Assembly: GCA_003427395.1 (NCBI GenBank)
Contig: BFEA01000556.1
Span: 736,521-769,626, forward strand
Length of the DNA stretch: 33,106 bases
Direction of reading: 5' to 3'
Source of the DNA: Chara braunii
Lineage: Eukaryota; Streptophyta; Charophyceae; Charales; Characeae
A model generated the notes under the pieces. The model saw only the letters and a program-made list of their open reading frames with translations. It was not told the origin of the DNA and did not search any database. How positions within the stretch are numbered: the first letter of the stretch is position 1; each line of letters starts with the position of its first letter. Both the position numbers and the translations under genes were made by a program. Shown in pieces: positions 18,185 to 28,515 of the stretch.

Positions 18185-18453
18185 GCGGAAACCTGTTCTA
18201 TTTGTGAGATGATGTATGGTTCCATTTACATTTCAACTCCCTGGTGCAACTCGGACATCATATCTGAATACCAAGAACCTGTAATAATTGTGTTATTATC
18301 GTTTATTGAGTTTGCTTTGAGCTGCAGGACTCAAGTGTATTTTTGGGTTTAATTCCGACATCATAATCCCAATACCAAATACCCTAATCTCTATGTATGT
18401 CTTAAATAGAACGTCATGTTGTTATCATTTGATGATGTTGCTTTTGACTGCAG

Positions 18454-18522
18454 GAACCGCCAGTGAAACTGGACGCTGCTGATGCGAATGCCCCTCAAAG
18501 CACGGCGGAATTGACTGTATTC
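18454..18522 (+). other. HSBP1: HSBP1-like exon, 69 nt
   Basis: Twenty-three codons, flanked by TTTTGACTGCAG and GTAAGT. The in-frame codons before the acceptor include TGA, so this is not a start exon. Confidence 0.75.
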
Positions 18523-19496
18523 GTAAGTCTATCGCATCCTTCTATAACTCGAAATGAATCTGTACGGGAATCAATCACAAGACGTGTATGCATCCAGGTG
18601 CCGACGGAGTGGAAAATGGATCATGCAGAGCAGTGTGTACGCACATGGCCACCTCCTTTTTCCACTCTGTCGAGGTGCAAGTTTCACAAGGAGGGAGGAG
18701 AATTGCAATGAGATAGGCTTTTACCGCCAAAGCAAGTCCTTTTTCTATCCTTTTTTTTGTCCTTTTTTTTTTAGCTCCAAGCCAAGTTCCAGAAGTTGTT
18801 TAACTTTAAAAGTGTCTGACCATGAACATGTCACTCTCCTCGACTGAGCAGAACAGTTTCGAAAGGAAGTGTCGAGGATGGATGACTCTCTTGAGAGTCT
18901 CGCCGGCCATTGATGGAAACACGTGCAGTCGTCGGTGACGAAGCATGTTGCCAATTGCGGGAAGCACATCCTTTCTTCCTAATTTCTCCCTAAGCACTGA
19001 TTCCCGAAATAAAATGCGACCCTCTACTACAAGACCTCCTTGTATTGGCTAGACATCCTCCTTGTATTTATGCAGGATACGTTGCCAGTACTATTGGTTT
19101 TGTTTATGATGGGCGACGTGAGTCGTGGCTGGCAGAAAAAGAAAGTCTCCGCATCTTGAGACCTGCAAGCGGAGCACGAATTGGTTATGCTAAGTAGAGG
19201 CATGTGGCCGTCACATTGACCCGGTTGTTTCCAGACGCCACAGAAGTGACAGGGTTGGGTTTTAGGATTTGTCTCGGGAACTCCCGACTGGAGACAATTA
19301 AGCTAGCGCTACTGAACAAAACAAAATTGGATGATTGGACAGGGCCTCAATTTCCGGGAAAAAACTGACCAAGAATTTACGGAAATTACGGAGACCTCGA
19401 GAGCACCGAGCCGAACCGGATGATGACCTCTTGTTCTCATCATATTCTTTGGAGTTCCCGGGTAGTCGAGGACAGGTTCGAAAGGTGGGTTGGGTG

Positions 19497-19555
<59 letters not shown>

Positions 19556-20428
19556 GTTGGCCGTGGTGAAGTGCTAATGGTGTCTCCTGGTGTCGCCAAT
19601 GCTGACCGGGAGGCCTAGAAGCGGGCAGACCTACCTGTTCACGTTGGTTTAAAGGTTATTGTGTTTGTGCGTGGGTGGGGCTTACACAACTCACCTGCCT
19701 AGATTGGAAATGGATATCCCGAGGGGCCTTACACCCTGGTGGCGAACAGAAAGACAAAGCGAAGAGCACTTTCAGTCGAAAGTCGAATAAGATTAAGACA
19801 TGAATGGCAGACCTGGACTGACTACAAACTACGTGAGCATCATGTATGTATTATGCCCACTTATGTGGCACAGCAGCGGGTCTTGTGGTACTGGGCTTCC
19901 ACAAACGTACTTGTTTTTGAGGTGGCTACTCCCTTCTCTCTTCCCGTTGCTGCAAAACCTGTGGAGCTGTCCCATTCTTGCAATTGAACTTGTGGAGCGA
20001 AAATCAACTCCCTTCTCCCTTTCCTGAAGATGGGCGTTCTTCCTTTTAGGACTTGTAGATGTGCCTTTGTCTCTATTATGGGGTGCTCGCCTCTTTTGGG
20101 TTCTTCTTTGCCTCACGACATGGCTTGGTTCTGATGTGAATGGCTCGTTACATCGATGTGGTGCTTTATAGAAAACCCGAGGAGTTGCTTTGTGGTGGTG
20201 ATTCGAGTTGTAGCCATATGGTGTCGATGAACTGCAGCTCTTGTTGTGGTACCTGAAGAGTCGTGTGGAGACATCGGGAGCTCAAAAGTATGAAGGACAA
20301 ATACCACGAGGAGGAAGCCAGCTTCCTCTTGCCTTGCGGGCCATAACCGTATCTGACGTGTTTTGTTTTGGGTGGTTGCTGTGGGTGATGTTTCTCGAGT
20401 GCAGGTTCAGAACCTTCTTCAGCAAATG
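18454..20428 (+). CDS. HSBP1: Heat-shock-factor-binding protein 1-like gene, partial (two internal exons)
   Basis: Two phase-0 exons, 18454-18522 and 20405-20428, join to give [11 protein letters not shown] followed by VQNLLQQM. Plant HSBPs have [16 protein letters not shown] at the same place, just before their trimeric coiled coil. HSBP1 binds the trimerisation region of heat-shock factors and dampens the heat-shock response in nucleus and cytoplasm; that is family knowledge. Exon 1 here adds an upstream [15 protein letters not shown] segment. Acceptors are TGACTGCAG and GAGTGCAG; donors are GTAAGT and GTGAGT. The start codon exon (upstream) and the coiled-coil exons (downstream) are not found: the remaining 12.7 kb of the window has no RFQ-containing continuation. 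Element 2 sits antisense in the intron 308 bases after exon 2. The assignment rests on about 16 conserved residues, but they are the family hallmark and both splice junctions agree. Confidence 0.75.
18523..20404 (+). other. Intron of HSBP1-like gene, 1882 bp
   Basis: GT...AG intron between the two exons. It contains a (GA)27 microsatellite at 19500-19553 and no recognisable gene or transposon. Confidence 0.65.
19500..19553. repeat. (GA)27 microsatellite
   Basis: Perfect GA array inside the HSBP1-like intron. Apparent Arg-Glu or Leu-Ser ORFs on both strands derive from it. Confidence 0.95.
20405..20428 (+). other. HSBP1: HSBP1-like micro-exon, 24 nt
   Basis: Eight codons, VQNLLQQM, between TGCAG and GTGAGT, phase 0 on both sides. 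It exactly continues the TVF at the end of the previous exon, as in the protein family. Confidence 0.72.
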
Positions 20429-20736
20429 GTGAGTGTTTTGCCCAGCTGGAGAACTCTTCCTTTCTCTGGTTGCTGTATTTTGCTCCTGTCTTGCCCTGCA
20501 CTGTTTTCATTTCACTTACTGCTTTACAAAATCATTCAACTTATGAACACTCAACATTGGTCAGCGCTGAGTTTGGAAGAAAGATACATCGGTAGCCAAG
20601 TCGTTGAAATGATTGCGGATGCTATCTATGAATTGCCCTCTTCTACTGGACTTGCTGCTTCTTTTTGGCACCTCAATGGCCAATTCCAATTACCTTCGTC
20701 CTGTGCACCTCTACAGCGCCGTCCATGAACCACCAC
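20429..20736 (+). other. Continuation of HSBP1-like intron up to Element 2
   Basis: Starts with GTGAGT; pyrimidine-rich, no exon seen. It ends in CCAC, the proposed target duplication of Element 2. Confidence 0.55.
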
Positions 20737-21723
20737 TGCAAGGAAAATAAGCAACAGCGAGATGACAAATTCCAGATTACACCATCACATTGAAAGCCAG
20801 ATAGTCACACTGTGTCTAGAGAGCAGCATTGCACCAATAATACACCAATGGAGGTTCGTAGTAGAAAACCAATGTCAAGGAGAGTTTTCTCTCTCCGCCA
20901 CAACACAAGAGTCCAGTCCCTTCACACTCCTACTTAACGCTCAGCGCCCAGCCTACTCCTACACAGCTACGATCAGCCTACTAGTAGACAATGCAACTGT
21001 TGACATCAGCAACCCGAAGTACTTGAAGATGTCGCCCAAATGCAGACCATCGCCAATACAAGGTATGTGCCCTCACATCATCATCATCATCATCCCTCGC
21101 CCTTCCCTGACTTTACACCCACGTCTTCCTCCCTTACACCCGAAGACCACTCATGCGCCTCACTGTAGTCCAAGTCGACCAGCTATGGTGGCTGGGCTAT
21201 GGTGCTGCCCTCAGCAGCGCCCTGCTTCCCTGCACGACCGCACGTGCTGCACCTCGCCTCTCAGTGCCAGCAGCAGCCCACGAGCATTTGCTCCAGCAGC
21301 GCTGCCGCTAGCATGCGAGTGCCTGAGTGGCGAGCTCTTCTTTCCTATATGGAAAGAGCCTGCCTGCTTCGCAGCCTGGCAGGACTTGGCCTGGTCCCAG
21401 AAGCTTCCGGTAGGCCCCAGGATGCTGCGTGCTACTTTGCAGCTACTGGGCCTCTGTTGGTTGGGCCTCCCAACTGTCAGTGTATGGGGCTGCGTTTCTT
21501 GTCCAGGGCCTGCATGCTTTGGAAAGGCCCAGAAGGCCGTGGAAATGTCTTGGTTGCTCGGCCTGTGTTTCTCTCGACCAACTGGCGTGTCGCAACCGCC
21601 TGTACCCCAAATATGAAATTGACAGTCAAAGGCCTCTTGTAATATGTTAGGCCCACCTTCACTTATGGCGGGCACCACTGCAACCGGGGCCTATTAGGCC
21701 TGTCGAGGACCCAGATCCTCGCA
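20737..21723 (-). repeat. Element 2 3' LTR
   Basis: 987 bp, direct repeat of 28516-29516. In element sense it starts TGCGAGGATCTGGG next to the polypurine tract and ends CCTTGCA. It contains an (ATC)n run near 21077-21096 and the palindrome arms CTCTTTCC/GGAAAGAG around a TATAT, here offset by three extra bases. Confidence 0.94.
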
Positions 21724-21734
21724 TTCCCTCCTTT
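21724..21734 (-). promoter_or_regulatory. Element 2 polypurine tract
   Basis: The minus strand reads AAAGGAGGGAA directly before the LTR start TGCGAGG, the expected plus-strand primer position. Its presence here contrasts with its absence in Element 1. Confidence 0.85.
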
Positions 21735-21838
21735 ACTTCGTTAGTCCTCTGAGAAGTCTCTTATCCTGCAGGCATCTTCCCTTTCAGTTCTCTTTCATAG
21801 CCTGCTATCACTTGAGGTGCTGTTCTTAGAAGCTGTTC

Positions 21839-23080
21839 TCAAGTGAACCAGCGATCTTCCTTGGGATCGAGATGATGTCTGAAGCTCACACAATACTGCA
21901 TTCTCGGTTTAGGAGGGCGCCCTCTGCCTGATGGTCGAGGAACAGGCATCATTTGATGCTCCACGATCTTGTCGATGTCCACCTGGCCATCCATGGTTGG
22001 GGGCAGCATTGATCTTCTTGATGGGAACTGCTCAGTTGCAGCGAAAGGTGCCAACTTTGAGGCGTGAAAAACAGGGTATGTACGTAAGTGATGTGGGATG
22101 CGGATCACATAGGAGGGTCCATGTATCTGATCCCCAATCACATCTAGAACCTCCCATGGGCCGAAGTACTGTGGCATCAATTTATGGGATATACCTAGCT
22201 CTTGATCGAGTTCAGATGATCTGACCCAGACTCTATCACCTACCTGAAAGTAAGAGGGCCGTCTATGCTTATTCTCAGATGCAATCATAGCTTCTTGAGA
22301 TCTCTTGATATGTTCAACGGCCTGTTGCAACATCTGATCATACTGGACAACGAATTCTATGCTGCCAGGTGCTGCTGTGGGTTGACTTTCCGGTAGTAGG
22401 AAATCTAGTGCAGTTATGGGCTTCCAACCAAGATGCAGTTGGTTGGGAGTCTTACCGGTGGTACTATGCATAACATTGTTACACAGGCTGGCGACGAGAG
22501 GTAGCTTCTCGTCCCAATCATCCCGACTTGGCTTAATATAGTGCCGCAGCAGGTGCTGTACTACTCGGTTCATCTGTTCTGCTTGTCCGTTTGACTTCCA
22601 AAGTTCGCTTGTAAATCTCACATCCCTGTCACTAACTATAGACGTGGGTAGACCGAAGTCGCGTACCCTATTATCCATAAAGAGTTTGATGACATGGTCA
22701 GTCTTTGCAAATTCAGGCATAGCGATAAGTCTTGCAAACTTAGAGAAGCGGTCTACTATGACGAAGACTATGTCTTTTCCCGAACCTGCTGGTGAAACAC
22801 TCTTGCCAGGGCCTTCAGGAATCGGCAAGGGCTGGAGAAGCCCAAGCGGAGCTTGAGTTCTTGGTTTGTTGCGTTGGCAAACCTGATAGGTTTCTACATA
22901 TTTTTGGGCATCTAACATCATAGAGGGCCACCAAAATATCTGTACTAAGTTTGCTGATATCTTCTTGTATTCAAAATGACCAGTTGCATCATAGCATTCT
23001 CCTAGAAATAAACTACGCAAAGACTCACTACTGGGAATACAATCTTTTATTCCTTTCCTTTTCAAGAAACAACAAGCCAT
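21839..23080 (-). pseudogene. Element 2 integrase with chromodomain
   Basis: A 413-codon frame. HHCC is decayed: Tyr30 and Tyr65 stand where His and Cys are usual, while His35 and Cys68 remain. The first core Asp segment is missing, with GKSVS running straight into PAGSGKDIVFVIVDRFSKFA. Asp151 (VSDRDVRF) and Glu168 (NGQAEQMNR) are present, but only 16 residues separate them instead of about 35, an in-frame deletion. The C-terminus has GPY/F (YFGPWEVLDVIG, 305-316), TYPVFHASKLAPF and a chromodomain at 366-412 (VDIDKIVEHQ, MQYCVSFRHHLDPKEDRW). The frame ends at TGA 21841-21839; recognisable coding sequence continues about 25 codons past it to TAA near 21762. Chromodomains steer such elements to methylated histone H3. 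Confidence 0.9.
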
Positions 23081-23843
23081 CTACCATCGTAAATTCGTCC
23101 AAAGTCTTTTTGTCCTTCGCTCGGAATCTACGGATGATCTTAGACATAACTGGATCTTGCTGATAGGCGTCCACCAATGTTCGAGTTAGGTCATTAGATA
23201 TGCCAAATTCAGTAACTAGTGCGCTCAGGTAATCGGCCCGACGTGACAATGCATCAGCTACCTTATTGTACTCTCCCTTGATTGGATCAAGTTGATAGTC
23301 ATACATGTCTATCACTTGAATCCATCGCTTGAGTGCGCTAGAGAGCATAGGCTGTGTCTTAATCCAGCACAAGGTCTCATGGTCAGATCTCACACAGAAG
23401 AATCTGCCAAGGAGATAGTGTCTCCAATGTACCAACGCTCTGTACAGGGCATAGAGCTCACGCTCATAAGTGGACCTGGCTAGTTTATGAGATGACATCT
23501 TTTTACTCATATACTCGATAGGTCTCAACTTTTCCCCCTCCTTTTGCGCAAGGACCGCGCCTATGCCATATTGGCTGGCGTCTGTGGTCACGACAAAGGG
23601 CTGATCAGGATCAGGAAGTTTAAGAACCTCATAGTGTGTTAGGGCATAGTTTAGTTTTCTAAAGGCCGCCTCACACTCTTCAGTCCACGCCCACGGGGTG
23701 TCAAGTTGAGTTAGATCTGTTAGGGGGGATGCTATAGTATTATAATTCTTAACAAACGGACGATAGTAGCCCGTCATCCCCCAAAACGATCTGACGTCAG
23801 TGAGGTCTGGGCCAGTCACGTATGCTGACCACCTTGGCATCAT
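23028..23843 (-). pseudogene. Element 2 RT C-terminus and RNase H
   Basis: Opens by frameshift from the RT frame (overlap 23797-23843). Residues 12-70 are the RT connection (FWGMTGYYRPFVKNY). RNase H has all four acidic residues: Asp88 (TTDASQYGIGAVL), Glu129 (YERELYALYRAL), Asp154 (RSDHETL) and Asp197 (NKVADALSR). TDAS is the normal chromovirus form, unlike TDWQ in Element 1. It is followed by the tail MVDGLLFLEKERNKRL that normally leads into integrase; the integrase frame starts at 23080 with another shift. Confidence 0.9.
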
Positions 23844-24420
23844 CCGGCCTCAATCCATCTGCTGAGATTTCATGACCCAAGTACAAGATCTTGGTGCGAC
23901 CAAACTCGCATTTTTCCAAGTTAACCTTGTACTGGTGCTGTCTTAGGAGACCTAACACTATTTTCAAGTGCTCAGCGTGCTCCTCTACAGTCCTATTAAA
24001 GATAAGAATATTGTCGAGGTACACGACGATATACTTGTCTAAGTAGCCATGAAAAATCCTGTTCATCGCGTGCTGGAACGTACCAGGTGCATTGCATAGG
24101 CCAAAGGGCATCACCACAAACTTGTACAGAGCGTACCTGGTCTGGAATGCGGTTTTGTGCTGATCCTCAGGTCTAATGGCAATTTGATGGTATCCGGACT
24201 TCAAATCTATCTTGGTGAAGTACCGACATCCCTGCACTCTATCTAAGAGGTCGTCGATGCGGGGTAGGGGCTCCACGTTCTTAACGGTGATGGCATTGAG
24301 GCCCCTATAGTCAATGCACATCCTCAAGGTACCTCCCTTCTTCGGTACGAATAAGACTGGAGCGCCGTAAGGGGAGGTACTAGGCCGAATCCCTCCCTTC
24401 TCTGTGAGCTCCTTGAGCTG
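23797..24420 (-). pseudogene. Element 2 reverse transcriptase
   Basis: Recognisable from about 24420 ([21 protein letters not shown]) through [41 protein letters not shown] and YLDNILIF. The catalytic YxDD is YLDN: the second Asp codon is AAT (24012-24010), one transition from GAT, so polymerase activity is lost. A TGA lies at about 24423, and the link to the protease ORF is frameshifted and shortened after RGRFYR. Confidence 0.9.
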
Positions 24421-24430
24421 GCTTCAGAGC

Positions 24431-25144
24431 TCATCTATAGAATCGTCCTCTAGGTACCTTACTACCTAGGACAACCTCTATTGCATGGACAACCTCACTT
24501 TCTACCACGCCTGTGGGCTCCTCGAAAAGGTCTGAATACTGAGCGACGACTGCTTTTATCTCTGGGGGTGTTTTTACGGCCTCCCCTTTCTCAGAGACAA
24601 ATACTAGATACATGCCCTCCTCACGATTTTGCTTATAATAGTTATAAAAAGATGATGCACACATGCACCCGTAGTTTTCTATCAGCTTGCTAGCTTTAAA
24701 CTTCTGCAATTTAACAGATCTACCGTTGGGCAATTTGTGAATCAACACCTTTCTATCCCAATCAAATTGCGGTTGCGCGACCTCGAGGTAGTACATACCT
24801 AGAAGCATGTCAAAGGGCAGTTCGTCGCTAACCAGGAAGGAAATTTTATGGCTCACTTCCCCTCCTCCATAGGAGAAGGTACAGACTACGTCCTTGACAT
24901 AGTCTTTTACCAACATTTGGTGCTTATTGGCTAGCGTAGAAGCTACAGTTTCGCTAAGCCGCTGCACTTGGTCCCCTAAGCGCAGTCTATCCACACAAGC
25001 ACGACTGATGAAGTTTCGTGTAGAGCCTATGCCTGCGAAGGCGCCAACTTTGCGGCCACCTACATCAACCTCTACCATGAAATGTACACCCTTTGGACCT
25101 CTACTGATCATCGCCAAGAGTCTCTGGGGTCCTTCCCTGACCAC
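24431..25144 (-). pseudogene. Element 2 aspartic protease and linker to RT
   Basis: The protease core is visible as VEVDVGGRKVGAF, then AGIGSTRNFIS where ALIDSGATHNFIS-like sequence is normal. The catalytic Asp position is Gly (codon at 25033-25031) and the following Ser is Ile, so it cannot be active. LPFDMLLGMYYL marks the C-terminal hallmark. After it comes QYSDLFEEPTGV and HAIEVVLGSKVPRGRFYR, the usual segment leading into RT. Gag lies upstream in other frames. Confidence 0.85.
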
Positions 25145-25307
25145 TCAGTCTTTAACTCTTCTAGGGCCTCAAACACATCTCTCGAACAGAGCGTCGGTGG
25201 GTCTGAATGTGTCTGCGGGGCGATACGTGGGTCACTAGCCTTGGCCAAGGCCTGAAGTGGGGAAGGCAGCGTTACCACTTCAGCGTGAGTAAGAGCGGCT
25301 AACACTC

Positions 25308-25709
25308 CTACTGGCCCGAGGTGTTTCCCCGCGAAGTGCTCGCAGAAGCACTGCTAGAGTTCGAAGATAGTCCCACCACCGTTGGTGAGGCTACCCTCGT
25401 CAGGACCTTTTTGCCTCGGCATGTTCGTGACGTGTGGCCATAATTGCCACAGTTCGTGCAGGTGCCCCTAGCGACTCGGTCCCTCCACACCTCATACTCT
25501 AAACCAAGTTTTACCCATGCGGGTGTTCCTTTGCCGCCCTGACCCGTGGACCGTACTACCTTCTTTTTCCCAGTCCCCCTAGCCTTTTCCTTGATAGGTG
25601 CCGCGACTCCCCCGTTCGAAGTCTCACTGGCCCCATCATGCTCTGTCTCCTCCCCAAGGTCTGGGAAGTCGTCAATTTCTGTCGCCTGACCATCGTGGTC
25701 GACGAACAT
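25308..25709 (-). pseudogene. Element 2 gag C-terminus with CCHC finger
   Basis: A 133-codon frame with a single zinc knuckle CTNCGNYGHTSRTC (C-x2-C-x4-H-x4-C) after a Lys/Arg-rich segment and before a Ser-rich tail. Between 25710 and 25962 gag continues in other frames, with the readable pieces VRELTDTVERLLVVSG and YLRCLPSEVRTKLVDEAYQQ typical of the capsid domain. The next frame, 25108-25305, is a short linker to protease. Confidence 0.82.
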
Positions 25710-25962
25710 TAGTTGATCTTTCTTTTTTCAGTCCTGGGGTAGTCTCTTCTTCCTACCATCGCCCTGACTCTGATGCGCAGATCCCAACTTTGCCTCTATG
25801 TCTAAGGCTTTCTTGCTGATAGGCCTCATCTACCAGCTTTGTCCTTACCTCTGAAGGTAGACATCTGAGGTAATCCGTGAGTACCTGCTGGTCATAGCAC
25901 ACGCCCGATACTACGAGCAGACGTTCTACGGTGTCCGTTAGCTCACGAACATTCTTGTACCT

Positions 25963-27218
25963 TCAGGCACAAAGACTGTTGATTGCATCGGTGGCCTTTT
26001 GAGCCCCTTGCGGGTCATGCCACCTGTTGTACACGGACCGTACGAACTGTTCCAATGTCTGGGTCTGGGCCCAGGCATTGAAATTCTGACCGTAGCCCTG
26101 CTGCTGCACTAGGCCATTCAACCAGCGGGCTGCTGACCCCTCTAAAAAGGAGGGAGTCACAACAACTTCTTGCTCTGGCCTGGTAAGTTTGTGCCTTACA
26201 TAGGTAGGCACCGTCCTTACCCAGGTATCCAAATCCTCGTCCTTCTTTCTGTCGCCGGAAAAGGGTTTAGGACTCATCAAAGGTATTTGGGGCATCCACT
26301 GCATAGGCTGCATGGGCCCAAGGGCCTGCTGCAGTGGCTGCATGGCCACCGGAACAAGTTGTTGCACACTAACCTGGGCCTGACTTGACAGTGGAACTGT
26401 AGTAACCACTGTCGTCGATGGTACGGCGGAGACTCTATGAACCGGATCACTAGTTGTTACAAAACCACGTGGAGGGGGCATGCCAAACATAGGTGAGAAT
26501 GGAGGCCCTACCGGCGGCCGCGTCACCGATGGACCCACGCCCGAAGGGGGAGCTACAACAAACTGAGGGTGCCTCGTCAATGGATGAGGGGCCTGTAACG
26601 CGACCATAATTTGTTTCTGGCTTGCCACTAGTTCAGCTAACACCTCCTGCTGAACTACCTGCGTCTCTGCCACACACAGGAGCGAGTTACGCATTGCTCG
26701 TATCGCAGGGTCAAGTGTTGACTCATCTAGCGCTTCTAATCTGCTTAACTCCTGCATTATACTGCCTAGTCTAGCTTTTCTCATGATTGCTTTTCTTCTC
26801 CTCTCTGCTGCCTCATCCAATTGCCGTTGTAGCTCATCCTGAAGTTCTTCTGCTTGGAGGATTTCATACTCTTTCGGCGTGAGTTGAGTCTGCTGGCTGA
26901 CTCGCAAACCAGCAATCTGGCTAACGGACCCCTGAGAACGACTCTGACTAACTCCTGACGAAGTGGACTGTGAAGAGGTTTGCGACATGGTAGATGAAGT
27001 AGCCATGGCCGTATCGGTGCTAGCTGAAATTCTAGTCCTGGCACTATCCGCAACTGCCCTCGCTCTCCTTGCCGCTGCTCTCTCTCTAGCCTCTCTCCGC
27101 AATCTCCTCTCGTCTCCTGGACCTAACTCCAAGAATGTCAAAGGTCGACTGCGAGCAGTCTCACGAGTAGTCCTACGGTCGTTCACTAACAACTCCTCAC
27201 TTGTGTTGCATCACTCAT
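25963..27218 (-). pseudogene. Element 2 gag N-terminus and capsid
   Basis: The main open frame runs 27192-25963. The likely ATG (27218-27216) is one base out of frame, so the start is frameshifted; Element 3 has its gag ATG at the equivalent place. Order: an Arg/Ala-rich basic stretch (ERRLRREARERAAARRARAV), a Ser/Thr/Gln-rich spacer, a coiled coil (EILQAEELQDELQRQL to RLEALDE), a Pro/Gln-rich region and the capsid core (KPFSGDRKKDEDLDTWV, FLEGSAARWLNGLV, FVRSVYNRWHDPQ). It ends at 25963 near a frameshift within the capsid. Confidence 0.85.
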
Positions 27219-28494
27219 GAGCTACAATGTGTGTGATCTAAACTAGAATCCACACTGAATCCTACCTTAGCCTGACACACAACCGATTACGAATCACATC
27301 TAATTTCGGTCGGACTGAACAAAAACAGTTAGGTAATGTAGTAACAACTAATGTCAGATCCTACAGCAAAAATCTCATTTATTTTTAGATTACCCTAGAA
27401 CAGATTGCAATGCAGCAAAGATCTAATCTGTCTGTAGCTGTGTGTTCTGTTGGAGATGTATACTGGATGGCAGATTGTCTATTGATTGCCACTGTGAACA
27501 GTTACCGGAATCCCCCCTCCCCCTGTATCCTTCTTGAGTTGTCTCTTTGTGTCGACGCCCTGAGTATCTGGTTGAGCAGCGTGTCTGAAGGTGTGCGATC
27601 CGGCCCACCCCTGTGCCCCAAGTCAACGCCGAACCTGCCAGCCCCTGCACATTGTTTACCCTTCCATACAACGAGCCTTACACCCGGTTTGATCTGGCTG
27701 ATCAGTAGGCATTTAAGGAGATCCCCCGTAACTCCTCATGAATTATTTAACGTCGCAGACAGGACGACGATCACAACTAGAATCAACACCGAGTCCCCGC
27801 CAGAGATATTTAGAGACGGTCTGGTAAGCGTCTGATGCAAAGGGCTGGCATGCCCTGCATGACCTCTATCGCGCAAGCAGCAGAGCCAAGGATTTGCGGC
27901 AAAGCATGCGTGTACTAGTCCCAACGGGTTGGCATGGTGGCCGTGACCCGAGTGCTTCGCCCAGGGCCCTTCAGAGGCTTCGCCCGTCTCCCACCAGCTT
28001 GCTGCCCAGGAAGAATGTCGACTCTCAACGTTGAGCGCTCGCGACACCTCGCATTGAGAGGACTCTCAAGACAAGACTCACTTCCTCATGGTAAGAAGTA
28101 ATGAAGAGGGTAGATAAGGAAGAGAGCAACGTACCTCATAATGCTGCCCCCAACCACAGATTTCTCACCGGCAACTTGATGTGCATTTTTGATGACCGGT
28201 CTTTGCCTCGGCACAACCAACAACAGAATGCAGTTCCAGCTCGGCTTAATATGCCACATCAGCGAGCTCTCATCATCCAACATACACCCCGTATGTCACC
28301 ACATAGTTTCCTGGCGCGCCCACACGATCCTGGGCCGCCCTTCGTTTAACGCCTAAGCCTTGTCACTGCCCCACACCTCATGCGAAGCACCGAACAGCTA
28401 TTGCAAAGAACCAATGAAGCGGAATATGAACCAGCTGCGATACCTCATGCGAAGCACCGAACAGCTATTGCAAAGAACCAATGAAGCGCAATAT
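27219..28494 (-). other. Element 2 long untranslated leader
   Basis: About 1.28 kb between PBS and gag without a coding signal. Parts match the Element 3 leader (for example 28016-28085 against its triplicated unit, and 27950-28015 against 31406-31500). A 67-bp tandem duplication lies next to the PBS. Long leaders can hold packaging or ribosome-shunting signals; none is identified. Confidence 0.75.
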
Positions 28495-28509
28495 GAACCA
28501 GCTGCAATA
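28376..28509. repeat. 67-bp tandem duplication next to Element 2 PBS
   Basis: Two units, 28376-28442 and 28443-28509, nearly identical. Each includes most of the PBS sequence, so a second PBS-like site sits at 28428-28444 (minus strand GGTATCGCAGCTGGTTC). Confidence 0.9.
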
Positions 28510-28512
28510 CCA
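28495..28512 (-). promoter_or_regulatory. Element 2 primer-binding site
   Basis: The minus strand reads TGGTATTGCAGCTGGTTC, three bases (ATT) after the LTR end CCTTGCA. It is the initiator tRNA-Met type with changes at TGC versus CAG; the rest matches Elements 1 and 3. Confidence 0.85.
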
Positions 28513-28515
28513 AAT

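Larger units (their letters stand above)
16317..18453. other. Pyrimidine-rich DNA, probably 5' UTR/first intron of HSBP1-like gene
   Basis: No assured gene. The exon at 18454 is preceded in frame by a TGA, so a start exon must lie upstream and be spliced to it. Two ATGs could reach a GT donor in the right phase: 16317-16334 (six codons) and 16935-16988 (18 codons, good start context AAAGAATGGC but a hydrophobic peptide). I cannot choose between them. The rest consists of CT, CTC and hexamer arrays. Confidence 0.4.

Noticed and set aside
20762-21616. 284-codon plus-strand ORF and its counterpart near 28591-29435
   Set aside because: Lies in the Element 2 LTRs, antisense to the element, and the frame is broken in the other LTR.
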